DNA of 64,000 nt from Streptomyces viridochromogenes DSM 40736 (lineage in GTDB: Bacteria > Actinomycetota > Actinomycetes > Streptomycetales > Streptomycetaceae): the NCBI RefSeq assembly GCF_000158955.1, contig NZ_GG657757.1:5848692-5912691 (forward strand), read 5' to 3'. Under the pieces are notes generated by a model that did not search any database, had not been told where the DNA came from, and saw only the letters and a program-made list of their open reading frames with translations. The translations under genes and the position numbers were made by a program. Position 1 is the stretch's first letter. Every line of letters begins with the position of its first letter. Below are positions 34,841 to 42,765 of the stretch, in pieces.

Positions 34841-35926
34841 GTGCATGCTTTGTCACACGGCACCACATCGACACCGACCACGATCGCAGTTCCACCGTCG
34901 CTCTCTCTCCCGGTGATCGAGGCGACGTTTACCCGGCAACTCCACGCGTATTGGCCGAAGTGCCAGGAGAAGACCCGCGCCTGGCTGCTCGAAAAGCGGC
35001 TCATGCCCGCGGACAAGGTTGAGGAATATGCCGACGGCCTGTGCTACACGGACCTCATGGCGGGGTACTACGTCGGCGCCCCCGACGAGGTCATGCAGGC
35101 GATAGCGGACTACAGCGCCTGGTTCTTCGTCTGGGACGACCGGCACGATCGCGACATCGTGCACGGTCGTCCGGTCGCCTGGCGGCGCCTGCGGGACCGC
35201 CTGCACTCGGCGCTCGACGCACCGGCGGAGCACCTGCACCACGAGGACCCACTGGTCGCCGGGTTCGCGGACAGCGTGTCGCGGCTGTACGCGTTTCTGC
35301 CGCGGACGTGGAACCTCCGGTTCGCCCGGCACTTCCACGCGGTGATCGACGCCTACGACCGGGAGTTCCACAACCGCACCCGCGGAATCGTGCCCACGGT
35401 CGAGGAATATCTCCGTCTGCGCCGGCTCACCTTCGCCCACTGGATCTGGACGGACCTGCTGGAGCCAGCCGCGGGCTGCGAACTCCCGGACGCCGTCCGG
35501 AAACACCCGGCATATCGACGGGCGGCACTGCTGAGCCAGGAGTTCGCCGCCTGGTACAACGACCTCTGCTCACTGCCGAAGGAAATAGCGGGCGACGAGG
35601 TGCACAATCTCGGAATCAGTCTCATCACCCATGAGGGGCTGACGCTGGAACAGGCGATCGTGGAAGTCCGGCGCCGTGTCGAGACCTGCATAACGGAATT
35701 CCTCGACATCGAAGAGGAAGCAATACGGTTCGCCGACGACCTCGCCGACGGTACCGTGCGGGGAAAGGAACTGAGCGCCGCCGTGCGGGCCTGTGTGAGC
35801 AATATGCGGAACTGGTTCAGTTCCGTCTACTGGTTCCATCACGAGTCCGGCCGGTACATGGTCGACAGCTGGGACGACCGGTCCACGCCCCCGTACGTCA
35901 ACAACGAAGCGGCAGGTGAGAAATGA
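34841..35926 (+). CDS. cyc1: epi-Isozizaene synthase
   Basis: The 361-residue class I terpene cyclase converts farnesyl diphosphate to epi-isozizaene. It has the aspartate-rich motif D99-D-R-H-D103 and the NSE triad N240/S244/E248, and the active-site aromatics F95, F96, F198 and W203 stand exactly where they do in S. coelicolor EIZS. The length is identical. GTG 34841 follows GAGAGGGG. The stop overlaps the P450 start as ATGA. The pair makes the antibiotic sesquiterpenoid albaflavenone in S. coelicolor. Confidence 0.95.
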   Translation: MHALSHGTTSTPTTIAVPPSLSLPVIEATFTRQLHAYWPKCQEKTRAWLLEKRLMPADKVEEYADGLCYTDLMAGYYVGAPDEVMQAIADYSAWFFVWDDRHDRDIVHGRPVAWRRLRDRLHSALDAPAEHLHHEDPLVAGFADSVSRLYAFLPRTWNLRFARHFHAVIDAYDREFHNRTRGIVPTVEEYLRLRRLTFAHWIWTDLLEPAAGCELPDAVRKHPAYRRAALLSQEFAAWYNDLCSLPKEIAGDEVHNLGISLITHEGLTLEQAIVEVRRRVETCITEFLDIEEEAIRFADDLADGTVRGKELSAAVRACVSNMRNWFSSVYWFHHESGRYMVDSWDDRSTPPYVNNEAAGEK

Positions 35927-37293
35927 CCGTCGAGTCTGCACAGCCCGAAGCCCCTCCCGCTCCCGACCTGCGTGAGCCGCCCCGGGCAGGCGGCGGTGTG
36001 CCTTTCCTCGGGCACGGCTGGAAGCTGGTGCGCGATCCGCTGGAGTTCATGTCCCGGCTCCGGGACCACGGTGACGTGGTCCGGCTGAAACTCGGGCCGA
36101 AGACGGTGTACGCGGTGACCACCCCGGAGCTCACCGGCGCGCTCGCGCTGAGCAACGACTTCATCATCGCCGGGCCGCTGTGGGAGTCCCTGGAGGGCCT
36201 GCTCGGCAAGGAGGGCGTGGCCACGGCGAACGGCCCGGTGCACCGGCGCCAGCGGCGCACCATCCAGCCCGCCTTCCGGCTCGACGCCATCCCCGCCTAC
36301 GGGCCGATCATGGAGGAGGAGGCGCATGCGCTGACCGAGCGCTGGAAGCCGGGGGAGACCATCGACTGCACCTCCGAGTCCTTTCGGGTGGCCGTGCGCG
36401 TCGCGGCCCGCTGCCTGCTGCGCGGCGACTATATGGACGAGCGGGCGGAGCGGCTGTGCGTCGCGCTCGCCACCGTCTTCCGCGGGATGTACCGGCGGAT
36501 GGTGGTGCCGCTCGGACCGCTCTACATGCTGCCGCTTCCTGCCAACCGCGAATTCAACCGGGCATTGGCCGATTTGCATCTCCTGATCGACGAGATCGTC
36601 GCCGAGCGCCGAGCATCCGGTCAAAAGCCGGACGATTTGCTGACGGCATTGCTGGAGGCGAAGGACGACAATGGCGACCCCATCGGGGAACAGGAGATCC
36701 ACGACCAGGTCGTCGCGATCCTCACTCCCGGCAGCGAAACCGTCGCGTCCACGATCATGTGGCTCCTGCACATGCTCGCGGAACATCCGGAACACGCGGA
36801 CAAGGTGCGCGAGGAAGTAGAAGCCGTCACCGGTGGGAGGCCGGTGGCATTCCAGGACGTCCGGAACCTCAGGCACACCAACAATGTCGTCGTGGAGGCG
36901 ATGCGTTTGCGTCCCGCCGTCTGGATTCTGACGCGGCGGGCGGTGCGGGACACGGAACTCGGTGGATATCGCATTCCGGCCGGTGCGGACATCGTCTACA
37001 GCCCGTACGCGATCCAGCGCGATGCGAAGTCGTACGAGCGGAACCTGGAGTTCGACCCCGACCGCTGGCTCCCGGACCGGGTCAAGGACATCCCGAAGCA
37101 CGCCATGAGCCCGTTCAGCACCGGCAACCGCAAGTGCCCGAGCGACCACTTCTCCATGGCGCAGCTGACGCTGATCACGGCGGCCCTGGCCACCAGCTAC
37201 CGCTTCGAACAGGTGGCCGGTTCGAATGCCGCAACGCGGGTCGGCATCACGCTCCGGCCGCACGACCTGCGGCTGCGGCCGGTGCGGAGGTGA
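35923..37293 (+). CDS. cyp170A1: Cytochrome P450, CYP170A1-like (albaflavenone synthase)
   Basis: The 456-residue P450 oxidises epi-isozizaene to albaflavenols and albaflavenone. It has E325-x2-R328, the heme loop FSTGNRKCPSDHF with C405 as ligand, and an unusual I-helix TPGSETVAST. It also keeps the acidic motifs DDNGD (248-252) and DTE (343-345), which in S. coelicolor CYP170A1 belong to a second, terpene-synthase active site that makes farnesene. Translation is coupled to the synthase. No ferredoxin gene is adjacent. Confidence 0.93.
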   Translation: MTVESAQPEAPPAPDLREPPRAGGGVPFLGHGWKLVRDPLEFMSRLRDHGDVVRLKLGPKTVYAVTTPELTGALALSNDFIIAGPLWESLEGLLGKEGVATANGPVHRRQRRTIQPAFRLDAIPAYGPIMEEEAHALTERWKPGETIDCTSESFRVAVRVAARCLLRGDYMDERAERLCVALATVFRGMYRRMVVPLGPLYMLPLPANREFNRALADLHLLIDEIVAERRASGQKPDDLLTALLEAKDDNGDPIGEQEIHDQVVAILTPGSETVASTIMWLLHMLAEHPEHADKVREEVEAVTGGRPVAFQDVRNLRHTNNVVVEAMRLRPAVWILTRRAVRDTELGGYRIPAGADIVYSPYAIQRDAKSYERNLEFDPDRWLPDRVKDIPKHAMSPFSTGNRKCPSDHFSMAQLTLITAALATSYRFEQVAGSNAATRVGITLRPHDLRLRPVRR

Positions 37294-37306
37294 CAGCCGT
37301 GTCGCC

Positions 37307-38269
37307 TCAGGCCGCTTCGGGGCCTCTGAACGTCCTCCGGTAGGTGTTCGGTGTCGTCCCCACCGCCCGGACGAAGTGGTGGCGCAGCGTCGCCGCGTTG
37401 CCGAACCCCGTTCGGCCGGCGATCGCGTCCATCGTCTCGTCCGTCGCTTCCAGCAACCGCTGGGCCAGCAGAACGCGCTGGCGCAGGATCCAGCGGTAGG
37501 GAGTCGTCCCCGTCTCCTGCTGGAAGCGGCGGGCGAAGGTGCGCGGGGACATGTGGGCGTGGACGGCGAGCTGCTCGACGGTGACCTCCTCGTCGAGATG
37601 ACGCTCCATCCACGCCAGGACCTCGCCGATCGTGTCGCCCTCGGGGTGGGGGAGCGGGCGCTCGATGTACTGCGCCTGGCCGCCGTCGCGGTGCGGTGGC
37701 ACCACCATCCGCCGGGCGATCTTGTTGGCGACCTCGGAGCCCTGTTCCTTGCGCACCAGGTGGAGGCAGGCGTCGATGCCGGCGGCCGTGCCGGCGGAGG
37801 TGATCACCGGGTCCTCGTCGACGTAGAGCACGTCCGGTTCGACGACCACCCGTGGGTACTGCCGGGCGAGGTCCTTCGCGTGCTTCCAGTGCGTGGCACA
37901 GCGGCGGCCGTCCAGCAGCCCGGCCGCGGCCAGCACGAAGACCCCGGAGCAGACGCTCAGCACCCGGGCGCCGCGGTCGACCGCGTGACGCAGGGCGTCC
38001 AGCAGATCCGGCGGGAAGTCCCGGCTCGCGTAGCTGTGCCCGGCCGGCACGGCGATCAGATCGGCCGCCTCCAGCCGCTCCAGGCCGTGCCCGACCTGGA
38101 GCGAGAAGCCCGAGTTCATGCGCAGCACCGGCCCCTCGGCCGAGGCGACGGCGAAGTCGTACACCGGCAGGCCGTCGTCGCTGCGGTCGGTGCCGAAGAC
38201 CTCGCACACCACACCGAGTTCGAAGGGGTTCACACCGTCGAGGAGGGCGACGGCCACGTTCTGCAGCAT
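37307..38269 (-). CDS. nrdS: GlxA/AraC-family regulator, NrdS-like
   Basis: The 320-residue protein joins a DJ-1/PfpI-like domain (about 1-170, with C107 in SVCSGVF) to an AraC helix-turn-helix pair (about 215-320, AVHAHMSPRTFARRFQQETGTTP). In S. coelicolor the nrdABS operon ends in an AraC-like gene of this kind, which supports the name. Here it lies 248 bases after nrdB on the same strand, so it may have its own promoter as well. It converges on the P450 gene with 13 bases between stops. Its regulatory target is unknown. Confidence 0.82.
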   Translation of the reverse strand: MLQNVAVALLDGVNPFELGVVCEVFGTDRSDDGLPVYDFAVASAEGPVLRMNSGFSLQVGHGLERLEAADLIAVPAGHSYASRDFPPDLLDALRHAVDRGARVLSVCSGVFVLAAAGLLDGRRCATHWKHAKDLARQYPRVVVEPDVLYVDEDPVITSAGTAAGIDACLHLVRKEQGSEVANKIARRMVVPPHRDGGQAQYIERPLPHPEGDTIGEVLAWMERHLDEEVTVEQLAVHAHMSPRTFARRFQQETGTTPYRWILRQRVLLAQRLLEATDETMDAIAGRTGFGNAATLRHHFVRAVGTTPNTYRRTFRGPEAA

Positions 38270-38362
38270 GCCCCCAGTGTGCCTCGTCCTTGGCAGTAAT
38301 TCGAGGGTCTACGGCAGTACTGCCACTGACGGTAAGGAGCAATCGGCGCGACAGTGGTGTCC

Positions 38363-38605
38363 ATGAACACGAACCAGATCGAAGCCCTGATCGGACTGAC
38401 CGCCACCTTCGGGATCCTGGTCCTCCTGATCCTCCCGTCCGTGTTCGGCCTGGTGCGCGAGAGGCGCATCGACCGTCAGATCCGGGAGGCCCAGGAGGCC
38501 AGGGAGAGCGAGCCGGCTCAGAAGTCCTCGTCCAGGTCGACGGTGCCCTCCACCGCCACCTGGTACGCGGAGGGCCGCCGCTCGAAGAAGTTGGTCAACT
38601 CCTGA
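38363..38605 (+). CDS. Small membrane protein, antisense to the nrdB end
   Basis: The 80-residue frame has a clean membrane helix at about 9-29 (LIGLTATFGILVLLILPSVFGL), followed by a charged stretch RERRIDRQIREAQEARES. It diverges from nrdS and its last 88 bases overlap the 3-prime end of nrdB on the other strand. The TAAGGAG upstream is too far (about 20 bases) for a good ribosome site. The N-terminal half looks coding; the tail over nrdB may be incidental. The function is unknown. Confidence 0.5.
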   Translation: MNTNQIEALIGLTATFGILVLLILPSVFGLVRERRIDRQIREAQEARESEPAQKSSSRSTVPSTATWYAEGRRSKKLVNS

Positions 38606-39525
38606 ACCCCCTGGAGCTCCATGAAGGAGAAGGGGTTCTCGGAGCCGTACACCGGAGCGAAGCCGAGCCGGGTGAGCCGCTGGTCGGCGACGCACTCCAG
38701 GTACTGCCGCATCGACTCGGTGTTCATGCCCGGGAGGCCGTCACCGCACAGGTCGCGCGCGAACTGCAGCTCGGCCTCGACCGCCTCCCGGAGCATGTCC
38801 GTCACCTCCTGCCGGAGCTGGTCGTCGAACAGCTCCGGCTCCTCCTTGCGGACGGTGTCGACCACGTCGAAGGCGAAGGACATGTGCATCGTCTCGTCGC
38901 GGAACACCCAGTTGGTGCCGGTGGCGAGGCCGTGCAGCAGGCCCCGGCTGCGGAACCAGTAGACGTAGGCGAAGGCGCCGTAGAAGAACAGTCCCTCGAT
39001 GCACGCGGCGAAGCAGATCAGGTTCAGCAGGAAGCGGCGGCGGTCCGCCTGCGTCTCCAGCCGGTCCAGCTTCTCCACCGAGTCCATCCACTTGAAGCAG
39101 AACGACGCCTTCTCGCGGATGGACGGGATGTTCTCCACGGCCGCGAAGGCCGCCGTGCGGTCCTCCGGGTCGGGGAGATAGGTGTCGAGGAGCGTCAGGT
39201 AGAACTGGACGTGCACGGCCTCCTCGAAGAGCTGGCGGCTCAGATACAGCCGCGCCTCGGGGGAGTTGATGTGCTTGTACAGCGTCAGCACCAGGTTGTT
39301 CGCGACGATCGAGTCGCCCGTGGCGAAGAAGGCGACCAGGCGGCCGATCAGGTGCTGCTCCGCCGGTGACAGCTTGGCGAGGTCGGCGACGTCCGAGTGG
39401 AGGTCGACCTCCTCCACGGTCCAGGTGTTCTTGATGGCGTCCCGGTAGCGCTCGTAGAAGTCCGGGTAGCGCATGGGGCGCAGGGTGAGCTCGAAGCCGG
39501 GGTCGAGAAGGTTCTGGGTGCTCAT
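38518..39525 (-). CDS. nrdB: Ribonucleotide reductase small subunit, class Ia
   Basis: The 335-residue R2 subunit holds the di-iron centre and tyrosyl radical. Ligands D71, E102 and H105 are visible, with the radical tyrosine expected at Y109, four residues after H105 as in E. coli. DETMH supplies another ligand pair. The start overlaps the nrdA stop as TAATG, so translation is coupled. With nrdA it makes deoxyribonucleotides in aerobic growth, in parallel to the B12-dependent NrdJ enzyme usually present in Streptomyces but not in this window. Confidence 0.94.
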   Translation of the reverse strand: MSTQNLLDPGFELTLRPMRYPDFYERYRDAIKNTWTVEEVDLHSDVADLAKLSPAEQHLIGRLVAFFATGDSIVANNLVLTLYKHINSPEARLYLSRQLFEEAVHVQFYLTLLDTYLPDPEDRTAAFAAVENIPSIREKASFCFKWMDSVEKLDRLETQADRRRFLLNLICFAACIEGLFFYGAFAYVYWFRSRGLLHGLATGTNWVFRDETMHMSFAFDVVDTVRKEEPELFDDQLRQEVTDMLREAVEAELQFARDLCGDGLPGMNTESMRQYLECVADQRLTRLGFAPVYGSENPFSFMELQGVQELTNFFERRPSAYQVAVEGTVDLDEDF

Positions 39526-41882
39526 TACTGGCAGGCCTCGCAGGACTCGGGGTTTTCCAGGGAGCAGGCGACCGCTTCGGGATCCGGGGTGGCCTGCGCG
39601 GGGACGGTGGCCTGGGCGGCGCGGGCGATGCGGGTCGCCGGGCGCGAGCGCAGGTAGTACGTCGTCTTCAGCCCGGACTTCCAGGCGTAGGCGTACATCG
39701 AGGAGAGCTTGCCGATGGTCGGCGTCTCCAGGAAGAGGTTCAGGGACTGGGACTGGTCCAGGAACGGGGTCCTGGCCGCCGCCATGTCGATCAGGCCGCG
39801 CTGCGGGATCTCCCACGCAGTGCGGTAGAGGGCGCGCACGTCCTCGGGGATCCAGGCGAAGTCCTGCACCGAGCCGCTGGCCTCGCGCAGGGCCTCCCGG
39901 CTGCGGGCGTCCCACACGCCGAGCCGCTTGAGCTCGTCCACCAGGTAGGAGTTGACCTGGAGGAACTCGCCCGACAGCGTCTCGCGCTTGAACAGGTTGG
40001 ACACCTGCGGCTCGATGCACTCGTACACGCCCGCGATCGAGGCGATGGTGGCCGTGGGGGCGATCGCGAGGAGCAGCGAGTTGCGCATGCCGGTCGCGGC
40101 GATGCGCTCCCGCAGCGCCGCCCAGCGCTCCGGCCAGGTCAGCTCCACGTCGTAGTGGTCGGGGTGCAGCACGCCCCGGGCCGTACGGGTCTTCTCCCAG
40201 GCCGGCAGCGGACCGCTCCGCTCGGCGAGGTCGGCCGAGGCCTCGTACGCGGCGAGCATGATCCGCTCGGCGATACGGGTGGAGAGGGCCTTGGCCTCCG
40301 GCGAGTCGAAGGGCAGGCGCAGCTTGAAGAAGACGTCCTGAAGGCCCATCGCGCCGAGGCCGACCGGACGCCAGCGGGAGTTGGACCGCCCGGCCTGTTC
40401 GGTCGGGTAGAAGTTGATGTCGACGACACGGTCCAGGAAGGTCACGGCGGTGCGGACGGTGGCGTCCAGCCGGTCCCAGTCGAGGTCACCGGTCGATGTG
40501 TCGACGAAGGCGCCGAGGTTGACCGAGCCGAGGTTGCAGACCGCCGTCTCCCCGTCGCTGGTGACCTCCAGGATCTCCGTGCAGAGGTTGGAGGAGTGGA
40601 CGACGTGGCCGGGCTCGGCCGTCTGGTTGGCGGTGCGGTTGGCGGCGTCCTTGAAGGTCATCCAGCCGTTGCCGGTCTGCGCGAGGGTGCGCATCATGCG
40701 GCCGTACAGCTCGCGGGCGGGCAGGGTCCTCTTCGCCAGGCCCTTCGCCTCGGCCGCCCGGTACGCGGTGTCGAACTCCTCGCCCCACAGGTCGACCAGC
40801 TCGGGCACGTCCGAGGGGGAGAACAGCGACCACTGCGCGTCGGCGTTCACCCGCCGCATGAACTCGTCCGGCACCCAGTGCGCGAGGTTCAGGTTGTGCG
40901 TACGGCGGGCGTCCTCGCCGGTGTTGTCGCGCAGCTCCAGGAACTCCTCGACGTCGGAGTGCCAGGTCTCCAGGTAGACCGCGGCGGCGCCCTTGCGGCG
41001 GCCGCCCTGGTTCACGGCGGCGACCGAGGCGTCCAGGGTCTTCAGGAACGGGACGATGCCGTTGGAGTGGCCGTTGGTGCCGCGGATCAGCGAACCGCGG
41101 GCGCGGATACGGGAGTACGCGAGGCCGATGCCCCCGGCGTGCTTCGACAGCCGCGCCACCTGGTGGTACCGGTCGTAGATCGAGTCCAGCTCGTCCTTGG
41201 GGGAGTCGAGGAGGTAGCAGGACGACATCTGGGGGTGCCGGGTGCCGGAGTTGAACAGGGTGGGGGAGGAGGGGAGGTAGTCGAGCCGGCTCATGAGCTC
41301 GTAGAGCGCGGCCACTTCGTCGACGGACCTGGCGGTGTGGTCCTCCGCTAGACCGGCGGCGACGCGCAGCATGAAGTGCTGGGGTGTCTCGACGACCTTG
41401 CGGGTGAGGGGGTGCCGGAGCAGGTAGCGGCTGTGGAGCGTGCGCAGTCCGAAGTAGCCGAAGCGGTCGTCGGCGGCCGGGTCGATCAGGGCGTCGAGCC
41501 GGGCCGCGTGCAGCCGTACGAACTCGGCGGTCCGGTCGGCGATGAGGCCCTCCCGGTGCCCGACCACGACGGACTCGGTGAAGGACGTGACGCCCTGGGA
41601 GGCGGCCTCGGCGCGGATGCCGATCGTCAGCAGGCGGGCGGCCAGCCGGGAGTAAGCGGGGTCCTCGGAGATCAGACCGGCCGCGGCCTCCGTCGCCAGG
41701 TCCCGCAACTCCGCCTCGTCGGCCCGCGCCGACCGGCCGCGCAACGCGGCGGCGGCGACCCGGCCGGGGTCGGTGTCGGGGAGGTCGGCGGTCAGCTCGG
41801 TCAGGGTCCGCAACAGCGCGGCACCGGGACCGTCGTGCTGTTCTGCGGCGGCTGAGACCGGATCGGCTGGCGCGATGGTCAC
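39525..41882 (-). CDS. nrdA: Ribonucleotide reductase large subunit, class Ia
   Basis: The 785-residue catalytic subunit contains PTLFNSGT, the SSCYLLD cysteine, NLCTEI with the thiyl cysteine, GLGAMGLQ, and the C-terminal redox pair C781/C784 in ESCEACQ. No typical ATP-cone is evident at the N-terminus. The GTG at 41882 is chosen because GAGGGAGAG lies upstream; the longer frame runs back into the leader. A cobalamin riboswitch lies about 140 bases before it, so B12 should switch it off, leaving dNTP synthesis to the B12-dependent enzyme. Confidence 0.94.
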   Translation of the reverse strand: MTIAPADPVSAAAEQHDGPGAALLRTLTELTADLPDTDPGRVAAAALRGRSARADEAELRDLATEAAAGLISEDPAYSRLAARLLTIGIRAEAASQGVTSFTESVVVGHREGLIADRTAEFVRLHAARLDALIDPAADDRFGYFGLRTLHSRYLLRHPLTRKVVETPQHFMLRVAAGLAEDHTARSVDEVAALYELMSRLDYLPSSPTLFNSGTRHPQMSSCYLLDSPKDELDSIYDRYHQVARLSKHAGGIGLAYSRIRARGSLIRGTNGHSNGIVPFLKTLDASVAAVNQGGRRKGAAAVYLETWHSDVEEFLELRDNTGEDARRTHNLNLAHWVPDEFMRRVNADAQWSLFSPSDVPELVDLWGEEFDTAYRAAEAKGLAKRTLPARELYGRMMRTLAQTGNGWMTFKDAANRTANQTAEPGHVVHSSNLCTEILEVTSDGETAVCNLGSVNLGAFVDTSTGDLDWDRLDATVRTAVTFLDRVVDINFYPTEQAGRSNSRWRPVGLGAMGLQDVFFKLRLPFDSPEAKALSTRIAERIMLAAYEASADLAERSGPLPAWEKTRTARGVLHPDHYDVELTWPERWAALRERIAATGMRNSLLLAIAPTATIASIAGVYECIEPQVSNLFKRETLSGEFLQVNSYLVDELKRLGVWDARSREALREASGSVQDFAWIPEDVRALYRTAWEIPQRGLIDMAAARTPFLDQSQSLNLFLETPTIGKLSSMYAYAWKSGLKTTYYLRSRPATRIARAAQATVPAQATPDPEAVACSLENPESCEACQ

Positions 41883-42020
41883 GTGGGGCTCTCCCTCGCT
41901 CGGCACGGGGGCCTCGTCGAGGGCAGGGGGCAGCACACGAGCGCACACGGCGTCGCGTCCACCGACCCACTCCGCGAGGCCCGGACGTCAGGGCGCACCG
42001 GCCGGGCGGCCGGGCGCGCT

Positions 42021-42140
42021 GTCGGCAGGTCCTCGGACTGACTCCCATACACGCATAAGAAGGCATGGGCACACCGTTGCGGGACAGTTCCGGATTCGCA
42101 CCGGATTCCCCTGCGGCGACAGCGAGCATGAGCATACATC
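42021..42140 (-). promoter_or_regulatory. Cobalamin (B12) riboswitch
   Basis: On the reverse strand the leader has the conserved aptamer core: GGGGAATCCGGTGCGAATCC, then CTGTCCCGCAACGGT, and near its end the B12 box AGTCCGAGGACCTGCCGAC (42021-42039). The order and spacing match cobalamin riboswitches. A GC-rich hairpin (CCGGCC-GCCC-GGCCGG, about 42000-42015) follows and could be the expression platform. A possible promoter, TTTCAC-N16-TATGCT, lies at 42131-42158. Confidence 0.93.
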
Positions 42141-42187
42141 TTGTGCCGGGTGGTGAAAGCACCCCTAGATGTAGTGTCGCGACGGTT

Positions 42188-42694
42188 TCACAGCGTCAAC
42201 TCGTAGGTGAGGAGAGTGATGTCGGGAAGCTCCGGAATCGGGTTCCAGTCGCGCTCTGGGACACGGACGAAGCCGAGGCGTTCGTAGATGCGGTGGGCGG
42301 AGTGCATGGTGCGCTGCGTCGACAGGACGACGCGGACACAGCCGTCCGTCGCACGGGCGCGGTCGACGCAGGCGCGGACGAGGGCCTCTCCGGCGCCGCG
42401 GCCGCGGGCCTCGTGGGCGACGGCGAGCATCCGTATCTCGGCCTCCCCGGGCCGGGCGATGTCGGTCATGGGACCGCCGGAGGGGACGAAGGTGACGCCA
42501 CCGAGGAGGTGTTCGCCTTGGGTGGCCACCAGGACGTCCGCCGCGGCGGCCCGCTTGGCCACGTCCCTGAGTTCGCCGAGGTACCAGTCGCTCTCCCCGA
42601 AGTCGAGGAGGCCGTCCTTCAGGTAGGCCTGGGCGGTGATCTCGCCGAGGGCGTCGTGTTCGGCGGGCTTCACCCGCCGGATGAGGATGTCCAT
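42188..42694 (-). CDS. GNAT-family N-acetyltransferase
   Basis: The 168-residue protein has the GNAT fold with the acetyl-CoA loop EARGRGAGEALVRA (R/Q-x2-G-x-G/A) at about 100-113 and the C-terminal AHRIYERLGF strand. The start at 42694 (MDILIRRVKPAEH) is typical; GGACC upstream is a weak ribosome site. Its 3-prime end abuts the nrdA promoter and riboswitch. The substrate is unknown. Confidence 0.85.
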   Translation of the reverse strand: MDILIRRVKPAEHDALGEITAQAYLKDGLLDFGESDWYLGELRDVAKRAAAADVLVATQGEHLLGGVTFVPSGGPMTDIARPGEAEIRMLAVAHEARGRGAGEALVRACVDRARATDGCVRVVLSTQRTMHSAHRIYERLGFVRVPERDWNPIPELPDITLLTYELTL

Positions 42695-42722
42695 GGTCCG
42701 AGTGTGGCGGACGGGTATGACA

Positions 42723-42753
42723 ACGGGCCGCCGGTTTCTCACCGGCGGCCCGT
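42723..42753 (-). terminator. Terminator after mctP
   Basis: A perfect 13-bp stem (42723-42735 with 42741-42753) with a TTCTC loop lies 13 bases beyond the mctP stop. Confidence 0.85.
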
Positions 42754-42765
42754 GTCACCTGCGAC

